DNA of 64,000 nucleotides from Pempheris klunzingeri (Eukaryota > Chordata > Actinopteri > Acropomatiformes > Pempheridae): positions 16,597,433-16,661,432 of the forward strand of contig NC_092023.1 in NCBI RefSeq assembly GCF_042242105.1, in the 5' to 3' direction. A model generated the notes under the pieces. That model was not told where the DNA came from. It ran no database searches and saw only the letters and a list, made by a program, of their open reading frames with translations. The translations under genes were made by a program, and so were the position numbers. This document shows positions 11,664 to 22,505 of the stretch, piece after piece (position 1 is the stretch's first letter; every line of letters begins with the position of its first letter).

Positions 11664-11735
11664 GGGCTCGTCCGCGATTCGAACGCGGGACCTCTCGCAC
11701 CCAAAGCAAGAATCATACCCCTAGACCAACGAGCC
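11664..11735 (-). tRNA. trnap-ugg: tRNA-Pro(TGG), block 2 type A
   Basis: Anticodon complement 11701-11703. C29-to-T leaves a wobble pair with G41. Confidence 0.9.
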
Positions 11736-12015
11736 ATGCAAAGACAGCTTCACATGATTGGAAAAGCAAGAAATTTGCCCTTGCTACCAATTTTCAAGCT
11801 TCAACTGTCAAATACAATCATTGATTGACCTTCACTGTCTAGGTCAGGTCACAGTCATAATAGCTCTACAAAGTCACCCTGATACTCTCTTTCAGTGTTT
11901 TATCAGCCATCTTGAACTGCAAATCATTTAAACACCATGATCATATCCAAAATGTTCAGAAAGATTTAGTAGGTGTGAAAAGCATTACATTATTCTATTA
12001 CCCCAGTTGCAACTA

Positions 12016-12087
12016 GGGCTCGTCAGCGATTCGAACGCGGGACCTCTCGCACCCGAAGCGAGAATCATACCCCTAGACCAACGAGCC
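12016..12087 (-). tRNA. trnap-cgg: tRNA-Pro(CGG), block 2 type B
   Basis: Anticodon complement 12053-12055. G64-to-T breaks one T-stem pair. Confidence 0.85.
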
Positions 12088-12357
12088 ATAGTAAACCAGT
12101 TTCACATGATTGAAAAAGCAGGAAATTCTCTCTTCCTACCAATTTTCAAGATAACTGTCAGATTCAAACAACGATTGACCTTCACTGTCTAGTTCAGGTC
12201 ACAATCATAGCAGCTCTACAAAGTCACCCTGATACTCCCTTTCAGTGCTTTATCCGCCAGATTGAAATGCAATTCACTTTGACACCATCCTCATTTCCTC
12301 CCACAAAAAAGTACATGTGAAATTAATCACCCTAGTCCATGAAAACAAACACAAAGA

Positions 12358-12429
12358 GGGCTCGTCCGCGATTTGAACGCGGGACCTCTCGCACCCTAAG
12401 CGAGAATCATACCCCTAGACCAACGAGCC
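12358..12429 (-). tRNA. trnap-agg: tRNA-Pro(AGG), block 2 type C
   Basis: First type-C unit: a B-like spacer on its right, a D/F-like terminator side on its left, T loop TTCAAAT. Anticodon complement 12395-12397. Type C is the unit whose copy number varies between HORs and whose wobble base is A in some copies and T in others. Confidence 0.95.
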
Positions 12430-12699
12430 ATAGTAAACCAGTTTCACATGATTGAAAAAGCAGGAAATTCTCTCTTCCTACCAATTTTCAAGATAACTGT
12501 CAGATTCAAACAACGATTGACCTTCACTGTCTAGTTCAGGTCACAATCATAGCAGCTCTACAAAGTCACCCTGATACTCCCTTTCAGTGCTTTATCCGCC
12601 AGATTGAAATGCAATTCACTTTGACACCATCCTCATTTCCTCCCACAAAAAAGTACATGTGAAATTAATCACCCTAGTCCATGAAAACAAACACAAAGA

Positions 12700-12771
12700 G
12701 AGCTCATCCGCGATTTGAACGCGGGACCTCTCGCACCATAAGCGAGAATCATACCCCTAGACCAACGAGCC
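12700..12771 (-). tRNA. tRNA-Pro body with ATG (His-type) anticodon, block 2 type D
   Basis: The loop reads TTATGGT, so the anticodon is ATG (complement 12737-12739) where all other D units have AGG. The rest is a proline tRNA body. C67 and C72 are changed to T, giving wobble pairs in the acceptor stem. If expressed and charged with proline it would read histidine CAU codons. A silent or pseudogene copy is the simpler reading. Confidence 0.85.
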
Positions 12772-13057
12772 ACAGAGAGCCCACTTCACATGATTGGAGA
12801 AGCAGGAAGTTTTCCCTTGCTACCATTTTTCAAGCTTCAATTTTAACAGTCAATCACCGATTGACATCCACTATCCAGGTCTTTCACAGTGGTAGCCATT
12901 CTTCAAACTCACTAAGATACTCTCTCTCAGCACTGTATCCGGTGTCCGCCAGCTTGAACTGCAAATCATTTACAAACCATGATCATATCCAAAATGTTCA
13001 GAAAGATTAAGTAGGTGTGAAAAGCATGACATTATTCTGATACCCCAGTTGCAGCTA

Positions 13058-13128
13058 AGGCTCATCCGCGATCCCAACTCTGGACTTTCGCACCCAAAGC
13101 GAGAATCATACCCCTAGACCAACGAGCC
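13058..13128 (-). pseudogene. tRNA-Pro(TGG) pseudogene, block 2 type E
   Basis: Anticodon complement 13094-13096. Same T-arm damage as the other E units. Confidence 0.9.
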
Positions 13129-13400
13129 GTGGAAAGACAGCTTCACATGATTGGAAAAGCAAGAAATTTGCCCTTGCTACCAATTTTCAAGCTTCAACTG
13201 TCAAATTCAAACATCGATTAACCTTCACTGTCTAGGTCAGCTCACAGTCATAGCAAATCTACAAAGTCACCCTGATATTCTCTTTCAGTGCTTTATCCGC
13301 CAGTTTGAAATGCAAATCATTTAAACACCATGATCATTTCCTCCAAAAAAAAAGTACATGTGAAATTAATCACCCTAGTCAATGAAAACAAACACAAAGA

Positions 13401-13472
13401 GGGCTCGTCCGCGATTTGAACGCGGGACCTCTCGCACCCTAAGCGAGAATCATACCCCTAGACCAACGAGCC
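13401..13472 (-). tRNA. trnap-agg: tRNA-Pro(AGG), block 2 type F
   Basis: Anticodon complement 13438-13440. Its right flank reads ACACAAC, a marker shared only with the F unit at 17566. Confidence 0.95.
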
Positions 13473-13487
13473 ACAGAAACACAACTT

Positions 13488-13498
13488 CACGTGATTGG
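13488..13498 (-). promoter_or_regulatory. E-box plus CCAAT upstream of a type-F tRNA (representative)
   Basis: On the minus strand CCAATCACGTG ends 16 bases before the tRNA 5' end. CACGTG is the palindromic E-box of USF/MYC-type factors and CCAAT is the NF-Y core. Nearly all F units have it. Most other units have CATGTG at this place instead, and B/C units also have a weaker CCAAT. Role in Pol III transcription here is inferred. Confidence 0.4.
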
Positions 13499-13751
13499 AG
13501 AAGCAAGAAAATTTCCCTTGCTACCATTTTTCAAGCTCCAATTTTTACAATCAATCATGGATTGACCTCCACTTTCCAGGTCTTTCACAGTGGTAGCCAT
13601 TCTTAAAACTCACCAAGATACTCTCTTTCATTGCTCTATCCGCCAGCTTGAACTGCAAATCATTTAAACACCACGATCATATCCAAAATGTTCAGAAAGA
13701 TTTAGTAGGTGTGAAGAGCGTCACATTAATCAGTTACCCGACTTACATCTA

Positions 13752-13823
13752 GGGCTCGTCCGCGATTCGAACGCGGGACCTCTCGCACCCAAAGCGAGAA
13801 TCATACCCCTAGACCAACGAGCC
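13752..13823 (-). tRNA. trnap-ugg: tRNA-Pro(TGG), block 3 type A
   Basis: Anticodon complement 13789-13791; matches the type-A sequence. Confidence 0.95.
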
Positions 13824-14103
13824 GTGCAAAGACAGCTTCACATGATTGGAAAAGCAAGAAATTTGCCCTTGCTACCAATTTTCAAGCTTCAACTGTCAAA
13901 TTCAATCATCGATTGACCTTCACTGTCTAGGTCAGGTCACAGTCATAATAGCTCTACAAAGTCACCCTGATACTCTCTTTCAGTGTTTTATCAGCCATCT
14001 TGAACTGCAAATCATTTAAACACCATGATCATATCCAAAATGTTCAGAAAGATTTAGTAGGTGTGAAAAGCATTACATTATTCTATTACCCCAGTTGCAA
14101 CTA

Positions 14104-14175
14104 GGGCTCGTCCGCGATTCGAACGCGGGACCTCTCGCACCCGAAGCGAGAATCATACCCCTAGACCAACGAGCC
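14104..14175 (-). tRNA. trnap-cgg: tRNA-Pro(CGG), block 3 type B
   Basis: Anticodon complement 14141-14143; matches the type-B sequence. Confidence 0.95.
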
Positions 14176-14445
14176 ATAGTAAACCAGTTTCACATGATTG
14201 AAAAAGCAGGAAATTCTCTCTTCCTACCAATTTTCAAGATAACTGTCAGATTCAAACAACGATTGACCTTCACTGTCTAGTTCAGGTCACAATCATAGCA
14301 GCTCTACAAAGTCACCCTGATACTCCCTTTCAGTGCTTTATCCGCCAGATTGAAATGCAATTCACTTTGACACCATCCTCATTTCCTCCCACAAAAAAGT
14401 ACATGTGAAATTAATCACCCTAGTCCATGAAAACAAACACAAAGA

Positions 14446-14517
14446 GGGCTCGTCCGCGATTTGAACGCGGGACCTCTCGCACCCTAAGCGAGAATCATAC
14501 CCCTAGACCAACGAGCC
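14446..14517 (-). tRNA. trnap-agg: tRNA-Pro(AGG), block 3 type C
   Basis: Anticodon complement 14483-14485; C unit in its AGG form. Confidence 0.95.
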
Positions 14518-14787
14518 ATAGTAAACCAGTTTCACATGATTGAAAAAGCAGGAAATTCTCTCTTCCTACCAATTTTCAAGATAACTGTCAGATTCAAACA
14601 ACGATTGACCTTCACTGTCTAGTTCAGGTCACAATCATAGCAGCTCTACAAAGTCACCCTGATACTCCCTTTCAGTGCTTTATCCGCCAGATTGAAATGC
14701 AATTCACTTTGACACCATCCTCATTTCCTCCCACAAAAAAGTACATGTGAAATTAATCACCCTAGTCCATGAAAACAAACACAAAGA

Positions 14788-14848
14788 GGGCTCGTCCGCG
14801 AGACCTCTCGCACCCTAAGCGAGAATCATACCCCTAGACCAACGAGCC
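14788..14848 (-). pseudogene. tRNA-Pro(AGG) pseudogene, block 3 type D, T arm deleted
   Basis: Eleven bases are missing, removing the T loop with one strand of the T stem and the B box. The acceptor, D and anticodon arms remain. The identical deletion recurs at 18953 and 23460, so the three share one origin. Confidence 0.92.
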
Positions 14849-15134
14849 ACAGAGAGCCCACTTCACATGATTGGAGAAGCAGGAAGTTTTCCCTTGCTAC
14901 CATTTTTCAAGCTTCAATTTTAACAGTCAATCATCGATTGACATCCACTATCCAGGTCTTTCACAGTGGTAGCCATTCTTCAAACTCACTAAGATACTCT
15001 CTCTCAGCACTGTATCCGGTGTCCGCCAGCTTGAACTGCAAATCATTTACAAACCATGATCATATCCAAAATGTTCAGAAAGATTAAGTAGGTGTGAAAA
15101 GCATGACATTATTCTGATACCCCAGTTGCAGCTA

Positions 15135-15205
15135 AGGCTCATCCGCGATCCCAACTCTGGACTTTCGCACCCAAAGCGAGAATCATACCCCTAGACCAAC
15201 GAGCC
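15135..15205 (-). pseudogene. tRNA-Pro(TGG) pseudogene, block 3 type E
   Basis: Anticodon complement 15171-15173; typical E damage. Confidence 0.9.
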
Positions 15206-15477
15206 GTGGAAAGACAGCTTCACATGATTGGAAAAGCAAGAAATTTGCCCTTGCTACCAATTTTCAAGCTTCAACTGTCAAATTCAAACATCGATTAACC
15301 TTCACTGTCTAGGTCAGCTCACAGTCATAGCAAATCTACAAAGTCACCCTGATATTCTCTTTCAGTGCTTTATCCGCCAGTTTGAAATGCAAATCATTTA
15401 AACACCATGATCATTTCCTCCAAAAAAAAAGTACATGTGAAATTAATCACCCTAGTCAATGAAAACAAACACAAAGA

Positions 15478-15549
15478 GGGCTCGTCCGCGATTTGAACGC
15501 GGGACCTCTCGCACCCTAAGCGAGAATCATACCCCTAGACCAACGAGCC
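15478..15549 (-). tRNA. trnap-agg: tRNA-Pro(AGG), block 3 type F
   Basis: Anticodon complement 15515-15517; matches the type-F sequence. Confidence 0.95.
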
Positions 15550-15828
15550 ACAGAAACGCAACTTCACGTGATTGGAGAAGCAAGAAAATTTCCCTTGCTA
15601 CCATTTTTCAAGCTCCAATTTTTACAATCAATCATGGATTGACCTCCACTTTCCAGGTCTTTCACAGTGGTAGCCATTCTTAAAACTCACCAAGATACTC
15701 TCTTTCATTGCTCTATCCGCCAGCTTGAACTGCAAATCATTTAAACACCACGATCATATCCAAAATGTTCAGAAAGATTTAGTAGGTGTGAAGAGCGTCA
15801 CATTAATCAGTTACCCGACTTACATGTA

Positions 15829-15900
15829 GGGCTCGTCCCCGATTCGAACGCGGGACCTCTCGCACCCAAAGCGAGAATCATACCCCTAGACCAACGAGCC
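15829..15900 (-). tRNA. trnap-ugg: tRNA-Pro(TGG), block 4 type A
   Basis: Anticodon complement 15866-15868. C63-to-G mismatches G51 in the T stem; the left flank reads ATGTA instead of ATCTA. The same pair of changes marks the units at 19994 and 24501. Confidence 0.85.
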
Positions 15901-16180
15901 GTGCAAAGACAGCTTCACATGATTGGAAAAGCAAGAAATTTGCCCTTGCTACCAATTTTCAAGCTTCAACTGTCAAATTCAATCATCGATTGACCTTCAC
16001 TGTCTAGGTCAGGTCACAGTCATAATAGCTCTACAAAGTCACCCTGATACTCTCTTTCAGTGTTTTATCAGCCATCTTGAACTGCAAATCATTTAAACAC
16101 CATGATCATATCCAAAATGTTCAGAAAGATTTAGTAGGTGTGAAAAGCATTACATTATTCTATTACCCCAGTTGCAACTA

Positions 16181-16252
16181 GGGCTCGTCCGCGATTCGAA
16201 CGCGGGACCTCTCGCACCCGAAGCGAGAATCATACCCCTAGACCAACGAGCC
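16181..16252 (-). tRNA. trnap-cgg: tRNA-Pro(CGG), block 4 type B
   Basis: Anticodon complement 16218-16220; matches type B. Confidence 0.95.
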
Positions 16253-16522
16253 ATAGTAAACCAGTTTCACATGATTGAAAAAGCAGGAAATTCTCTCTTC
16301 CTACCAATTTTCAAGATAACTGTCAGATTCAAACAACGATTGACCTTCACTGTCTAGTTCAGGTCACAATCATAGCAGCTCTACAAAGTCACCCTGATAC
16401 TCCCTTTCAGTGCTTTATCCGCCAGATTGAAATGCAATTCACTTTGACACCATCCTCATTTCCTCCCACAAAAAAGTACATATGAAATTAATCACCCTAG
16501 TCCATGAAAACAAACACAAAGA

Positions 16523-16594
16523 GGGCTCGTCCGCGATTTGAACGCGGGACCTCTCGCACCCAAAGCGAGAATCATACCCCTAGACCAACGAGCC
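16523..16594 (-). tRNA. trnap-ugg: tRNA-Pro(TGG), block 4 type C
   Basis: Anticodon complement 16560-16562. First C unit with T34 instead of A34; otherwise the same body as the AGG C units. Confidence 0.95.
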
Positions 16595-16848
16595 ATAGTA
16601 AACCAGTTTCACATGATTGAAAAAGCAGGAAATTCTCTCTTCCTACCAATTTTCAAGATAACTGTCAGATTCAAACAACGATTGACCTTCACTGTCTAGT
16701 TCAGGTCACAATCATAGCAGCTCTACAAAGTCACCCTGATACTCCCTTTCAGTGCTTTATCCGCCAGATTGAAATGCAATTCACTTTGACACCATCCTCA
16801 TTTCCTCCCACAAAAAAGTACATGTGAAATTAATCACCCTAGTCCATG

Positions 16849-16852
16849 AAAA
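16849..16852 (-). terminator. Pol III T4 terminator of a type-D unit (representative)
   Basis: TTTT on the transcribed strand starts 13 bases past the tRNA 3' end, preceded by TTT runs. Types C, D and F all have this arrangement. Types A, B and E do not. Confidence 0.6.
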
Positions 16853-16864
16853 CAAACACAAAGA

Positions 16865-16936
16865 GGGCTCGTCCGCGATTTGAACGCGGGACCTCTCGCA
16901 CCCTAAGCGAGAATCATACCCCTAGACCAACGAGCC
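16865..16936 (-). tRNA. trnap-agg: tRNA-Pro(AGG), block 4 type D
   Basis: Anticodon complement 16902-16904; consensus type D with T loop TTCAAAT. Confidence 0.95.
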
Positions 16937-17222
16937 ACAGAGAGCCCACTTCACATGATTGGAGAAGCAGGAAGTTTTCCCTTGCTACCATTTTTCAAGC
17001 TTCAATTTTAACAGTCAATCATCGATTGACATCCACTATCCAGGTCTTTCACAGTGGTAGCCATTCTTCAAACTCACTAAGATACTCTCTCTCAGCACTG
17101 TATCCGGTGTCCGCCAGCTTGAACTGCAAATCATTTACAAACCATGATCATATCCAAAATGTTCAGAAAGATTAAGTAGGTGTGAAAAGCATGACATTAT
17201 TCTGATACCCCAGTTGCAGCTA

Positions 17223-17293
17223 AGGCTCATCCGCGATCCCAACTCTGGACTTTCGCACCCAAAGCGAGAATCATACCCCTAGACCAACGAGCC
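17223..17293 (-). pseudogene. tRNA-Pro(TGG) pseudogene, block 4 type E
   Basis: Anticodon complement 17259-17261; typical E damage. Confidence 0.9.
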
Positions 17294-17565
17294 GTGGAAA
17301 GACAGCTTCACATGATTGGAAAAGCAAGAAATTTGCCCTTGCTACCAATTTTCAAGCTTCAACTGTCAAATTCAAACATCGATTAACCTTCACTGTCTAG
17401 GTCAGCTCACAGTCATAGCAAATCTACAAAGTCACCCTGATATTCTCTTTCAGTGCTTTATCCGCCAGTTTGAAATGCAAATCATTTAAACACCATGATC
17501 ATTTCCTCCAAAAAAAAAGTACATGTGAAATTAATCACCCTAGTCAATGAAAACAAACACAAAGA

Positions 17566-17637
17566 GGGCTCGTCCGCGATTTGAACGCGGGACCTCTCGC
17601 ACCCTAAGCGAGAATCATACCCCTAGACCAACGAGCC
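17566..17637 (-). tRNA. trnap-agg: tRNA-Pro(AGG), block 4 type F
   Basis: Anticodon complement 17603-17605. The ACACAAC flank links it to 13401. Confidence 0.95.
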
Positions 17638-17916
17638 ACAGAAACACAACTTCACGTGATTGGAGAAGCAAGAAAATTTCCCTTGCTACCATTTTTCAAG
17701 CTCCAATTTTTACAATCAATCATGGATTGACCTCCACTTTCCAGGTCTTTCACAGTGGTAGCCATTCTTAAAACTCACCAAGATACTCTCTTTCATTGCT
17801 CTATCCGCCAGCTTGAACTGCAAATCATTTAAACACCACGATCATATCCAAAATGTTCAGAAAGATTTAGTAGGTGTGAAGAGCGTCACATTAATCAGTT
17901 ACCCGACTTACATCTA

Positions 17917-17988
17917 GGGCTCGTCCGCGATTCGAACGCGGGACCTCTCGCACCCAAAGCGAGAATCATACCCCTAGACCAACGAGCC
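17917..17988 (-). tRNA. trnap-ugg: tRNA-Pro(TGG), block 5 type A
   Basis: Anticodon complement 17954-17956; matches type A. Confidence 0.95.
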
Positions 17989-18268
17989 GTGCAAAGACAG
18001 CTTCACATGATTGGAAAAGCAAGAAATTTGCCCTTGCTACCAATTTTCAAGCTTCAACTGTCAAATTCAATCATCGATTGACCTTCACTGTCTAGGTCAG
18101 GTCACAGTCATAATAGCTCTACAAAGTCACCCTGATACTCTCTTTCAGTGTTTTATCAGCCATCTTGAACTGCAAATCATTTAAACACCATGATCATATC
18201 CAAAATGTTCAGAAAGATTTAGTAGGTGTGAAAAGCATTACATTATTCTATTACCCCAGTTGCAACTA

Positions 18269-18340
18269 GGGCTCGTCCGCGATTCGAACGCGGGACCTCT
18301 CGCACCCGAAGCGAGAATCATACCCCTAGACCAACGAGCC
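18269..18340 (-). tRNA. trnap-cgg: tRNA-Pro(CGG), block 5 type B
   Basis: Anticodon complement 18306-18308; matches type B. Confidence 0.95.
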
Positions 18341-18610
18341 ATAGTAAACCAGTTTCACATGATTGAAAAAGCAGGAAATTCTCTCTTCCTACCAATTTTC
18401 AAGATAACTGTCAGATTCAAACAACGATTGACCTTCACTGTCTAGTTCAGGTCACAATCATAGCAGCTCTACAAAGTCACCCTGATACTCCCTTTCAGTG
18501 CTTTATCCGCCAGATTGAAATGCAATTCACTTTGACACCATCCTCATTTCCTCCCACAAAAAAGTACATGTGAAATTAATCACCCTAGTCCATGAAAACA
18601 AACACAAAGA

Positions 18611-18682
18611 GGGCTCGTCCGCGATTTGAACGCGGGACCTCTCGCACCCTAAGCGAGAATCATACCCCTAGACCAACGAGCC
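18611..18682 (-). tRNA. trnap-agg: tRNA-Pro(AGG), block 5 type C
   Basis: Anticodon complement 18648-18650; AGG form. Confidence 0.95.
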
Positions 18683-18952
18683 ATAGTAAACCAGTTTCAC
18701 ATGATTGAAAAAGCAGGAAATTCTCTCTTCCTACCAATTTTCAAGATAACTGTCAGATTCAAACAACGATTGACCTTCACTGTCTAGTTCAGGTCACAAT
18801 CATAGCAGCTCTACAAAGTCACCCTGATACTCCCTTTCAGTGCTTTATCCGCCAGATTGAAATGCAATTCACTTTGACACCATCCTCATTTCCTCCCACA
18901 AAAAAGTACATGTGAAATTAATCACCCTAGTCCATGAAAACAAACACAAAGA

Positions 18953-19013
18953 GGGCTCGTCCGCGAGACCTCTCGCACCCTAAGCGAGAATCATACCCCT
19001 AGACCAACGAGCC
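18953..19013 (-). pseudogene. tRNA-Pro(AGG) pseudogene, block 5 type D, T arm deleted
   Basis: Same 11-base deletion as at 14788, 4165 bp away. Confidence 0.92.
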
Positions 19014-19299
19014 ACAGAGAGCCCACTTCACATGATTGGAGAAGCAGGAAGTTTTCCCTTGCTACCATTTTTCAAGCTTCAATTTTAACAGTCAATCATC
19101 GATTGACATCCACTATCCAGGTCTTTCACAGTGGTAGCCATTCTTCAAACTCACTAAGATACTCTCTCTCAGCACTGTATCCGGTGTCCGCCAGCTTGAA
19201 CTGCAAATCATTTACAAACCATGATCATATCCAAAATGTTCAGAAAGATTAAGTAGGTGTGAAAAGCATGACATTATTCTGATACCCCAGTTGCAGCTA

Positions 19300-19370
19300 A
19301 GGCTCATCCGCGATCCCAACTCTGGACTTTCGCACCCAAAGCGAGAATCATACCCCTAGACCAACGAGCC
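19300..19370 (-). pseudogene. tRNA-Pro(TGG) pseudogene, block 5 type E
   Basis: Anticodon complement 19336-19338; typical E damage. Confidence 0.9.
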
Positions 19371-19642
19371 GTGGAAAGACAGCTTCACATGATTGGAAAA
19401 GCAAGAAATTTGCCCTTGCTACCAATTTTCAAGCTTCAACTGTCAAATTCAAACATCGATTAACCTTCACTGTCTAGGTCAGCTCACAGTCATAGCAAAT
19501 CTACAAAGTCACCCTGATATTCTCTTTCAGTGCTTTATCCGCCAGTTTGAAATGCAAATCATTTAAACACCATGATCATTTCCTCCAAAAAAAAAGTACA
19601 TGTGAAATTAATCACCCTAGTCAATGAAAACAAACACAAAGA

Positions 19643-19714
19643 GGGCTCGTCCGCGATTTGAACGCGGGACCTCTCGCACCCTAAGCGAGAATCATACCCC
19701 TAGACCAACGAGCC
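19643..19714 (-). tRNA. trnap-agg: tRNA-Pro(AGG), block 5 type F
   Basis: Anticodon complement 19680-19682; matches type F. Confidence 0.95.
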
Positions 19715-19993
19715 ACAGAAACGCAACTTCACGTGATTGGAGAAGCAAGAAAATTTCCCTTGCTACCATTTTTCAAGCTCCAATTTTTACAATCAATCAT
19801 GGATTGACCTCCACTTTCCAGGTCTTTCACAGTGGTAGCCATTCTTAAAACTCACCAAGATACTCTCTTTCATTGCTCTATCCGCCAGCTTGAACTGCAA
19901 ATCATTTAAACACCACGATCATATCCAAAATGTTCAGAAAGATTTAGTAGGTGTGAAGAGCGTCACATTAATCAGTTACCCGACTTACATGTA

Positions 19994-20065
19994 GGGCTCG
20001 TCCCCGATTCGAACGCTGGACCTCTCGCACCCAAAGCGAGAATCATACCCCTAGACCAACGAGCC
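19994..20065 (-). tRNA. trnap-ugg: tRNA-Pro(TGG), block 6 type A, damaged T stem
   Basis: Anticodon complement 20031-20033. C63-to-G plus C50-to-A leave two mismatches in five T-stem pairs, so it may be a pseudogene. Confidence 0.75.
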
Positions 20066-20345
20066 GTGCAAAGACAGCTTCACATGATTGGAAAAGCAAG
20101 AAATTTGCCCTTGCTACCAATTTTCAAGCTTCAACTGTCAAATTCAATCATCGATTGACCTTCACTGTCTAGGTCAGGTCACAGTCATAATAGCTCTACA
20201 AAGTCACCCTGATACTCTCTTTCAGTGTTTTATCAGCCATCTTGAACTGCAAATCATTTAAACACCATGATCATATCCAAAATGTTCAGAAAGATTTAGT
20301 AGGTGTGAAAAGCATTACATTATTCTATTACCCCAGTTGCAACTA

Positions 20346-20417
20346 GGGCTCGTCCGCGATTCGAACGCGGGACCTCTCGCACCCGAAGCGAGAATCATAC
20401 CCCTAGACCAACGAGCC
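20346..20417 (-). tRNA. trnap-cgg: tRNA-Pro(CGG), block 6 type B
   Basis: Anticodon complement 20383-20385; matches type B. Confidence 0.95.
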
Positions 20418-20687
20418 ATAGTAAACCAGTTTCACATGATTGAAAAAGCAGGAAATTCTCTCTTCCTACCAATTTTCAAGATAACTGTCAGATTCAAACA
20501 ACGATTGACCTTCACTGTCTAGTTCAGGTCACAATCATAGCAGCTCTACAAAGTCACCCTGATACTCCCTTTCAGTGCTTTATCCGCCAGATTGAAATGC
20601 AATTCACTTTGACACCATCCTCATTTCCTCCCACAAAAAAGTACATATGAAATTAATCACCCTAGTCCATGAAAACAAACACAAAGA

Positions 20688-20759
20688 GGGCTCGTCCGCG
20701 ATTTGAACGCGGGACCTCTCGCACCCAAAGCGAGAATCATACCCCTAGACCAACGAGCC
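20688..20759 (-). tRNA. trnap-ugg: tRNA-Pro(TGG), block 6 type C
   Basis: Anticodon complement 20725-20727; TGG form. Confidence 0.95.
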
Positions 20760-21029
20760 ATAGTAAACCAGTTTCACATGATTGAAAAAGCAGGAAATTC
20801 TCTCTTCCTACCAATTTTCAAGATAACTGTCAGATTCAAACAACGATTGACCTTCACTGTCTAGTTCAGGTCACAATCATAGCAGCTCTACAAAGTCACC
20901 CTGATACTCCCTTTCAGTGCTTTATCCGCCAGATTGAAATGCAATTCACTTTGACACCATCCTCATTTCCTCCCACAAAAAAGTACATGTGAAATTAATC
21001 ACCCTAGTCCATGAAAACAAACACAAAGA

Positions 21030-21101
21030 GGGCTCGTCCGCGATTTGAACGCGGGACCTCTCGCACCCTAAGCGAGAATCATACCCCTAGACCAACGAGC
21101 C
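21030..21101 (-). tRNA. trnap-agg: tRNA-Pro(AGG), block 6 type D
   Basis: Anticodon complement 21067-21069; matches type D. Confidence 0.95.
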
Positions 21102-21387
21102 ACAGAGAGCCCACTTCACATGATTGGAGAAGCAGGAAGTTTTCCCTTGCTACCATTTTTCAAGCTTCAATTTTAACAGTCAATCATCGATTGACATCCA
21201 CTATCCAGGTCTTTCACAGTGGTAGCCATTCTTCAAACTCACTAAGATACTCTCTCTCAGCACTGTATCCGGTGTCCGCCAGCTTGAACTGCAAATCATT
21301 TACAAACCATGATCATATCCAAAATGTTCAGAAAGATTAAGTAGGTGTGAAAAGCATGACATTATTCTGATACCCCAGTTGCAGCTA

Positions 21388-21458
21388 AGGCTCATCCGCG
21401 ATCCCAACTCTGGACTTTCGCACCCAAAGCGAGAATCATACCCCTAGACCAACGAGCC
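21388..21458 (-). pseudogene. tRNA-Pro(TGG) pseudogene, block 6 type E
   Basis: Anticodon complement 21424-21426; typical E damage. Confidence 0.9.
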
Positions 21459-21730
21459 GTGGAAAGACAGCTTCACATGATTGGAAAAGCAAGAAATTTG
21501 CCCTTGCTACCAATTTTCAAGCTTCAACTGTCAAATTCAAACATCGATTAACCTTCACTGTCTAGGTCAGCTCACAGTCATAGCAAATCTACAAAGTCAC
21601 CCTGATATTCTCTTTCAGTGCTTTATCCGCCAGTTTGAAATGCAAATCATTTAAACACCATGATCATTTCCTCCAAAAAAAAAGTACATGTGAAATTAAT
21701 CACCCTAGTCAATGAAAACAAACACAAAGA

Positions 21731-21802
21731 GGGCTCGTCCGCGATTTGAACGCGGGACCTCTCGCACCCTAAGCGAGAATCATACCCCTAGACCAACGAG
21801 CC
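21731..21802 (-). tRNA. trnap-agg: tRNA-Pro(AGG), block 6 type F
   Basis: Anticodon complement 21768-21770; matches type F. Confidence 0.95.
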
Positions 21803-22081
21803 ACAGAAACGCAACTTCACGTGATTGGAGAAGCAAGAAAATTTCCCTTGCTACCATTTTTCAAGCTCCAATTTTTACAATCAATCATGGATTGACCTCC
21901 ACTTTCCAGGTCTTTCACAGTGGTAGCCATTCTTAAAACTCACCAAGATACTCTCTTTCATTGCTCTATCCGCCAGCTTGAACTGCAAATCATTTAAACA
22001 CCACGATCATATCCAAAATGTTCAGAAAGATTTAGTAGGTGTGAAGAGCGTCACATTAATCAGTTACCCGACTTACATCTA

Positions 22082-22153
22082 GGGCTCGTCCGCGATTCGA
22101 ACGCGGGACCTCTCGCACCCAAAGCGAGAATCATACCCCTAGACCAACGAGCC
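22082..22153 (-). tRNA. trnap-ugg: tRNA-Pro(TGG), block 7 type A
   Basis: Anticodon complement 22119-22121; matches type A. Confidence 0.95.
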
Positions 22154-22433
22154 GTGCAAAGACAGCTTCACATGATTGGAAAAGCAAGAAATTTGCCCTT
22201 GCTACCAATTTTCAAGCTTCAACTGTCAAATTCAATCATCGATTGACCTTCACTGTCTAGGTCAGGTCACAGTCATAATAGCTCTACAAAGTCACCCTGA
22301 TACTCTCTTTCAGTGTTTTATCAGCCATCTTGAACTGCAAATCATTTAAACACCATGATCATATCCAAAATGTTCAGAAAGATTTAGTAGGTGTGAAAAG
22401 CATTACATTATTCTATTACCCCAGTTGCAACTA

Positions 22434-22505
22434 GGGCTCGTCCGCGATTCGAACGCGGGACCTCTCGCACCCGAAGCGAGAATCATACCCCTAGACCAAC
22501 GAGCC
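22434..22505 (-). tRNA. trnap-cgg: tRNA-Pro(CGG), block 7 type B
   Basis: Anticodon complement 22471-22473; matches type B. Confidence 0.95.

Larger units (their letters stand above)
13382..17546. repeat. 4165-bp super-repeat, copy 1
   Basis: Contains two HORs in tandem. One has an AGG type-C unit plus a T-arm-deleted D. The other has a TGG type-C unit plus an intact D. Both copies also share a type-A unit with a C63-to-G T-stem change and a type-F spacer reading ACACAAC instead of ACGCAAC. Confidence 0.85.
17547..21711. repeat. 4165-bp super-repeat, copy 2
   Basis: Same length and same diagnostic variants in the same order as the preceding 4165 bp. A partial third copy follows at 21712-25519, with an extra C unit and a later deletion. 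It shares with this copy the additional C50-to-A change in the type-A unit. Confidence 0.85.
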
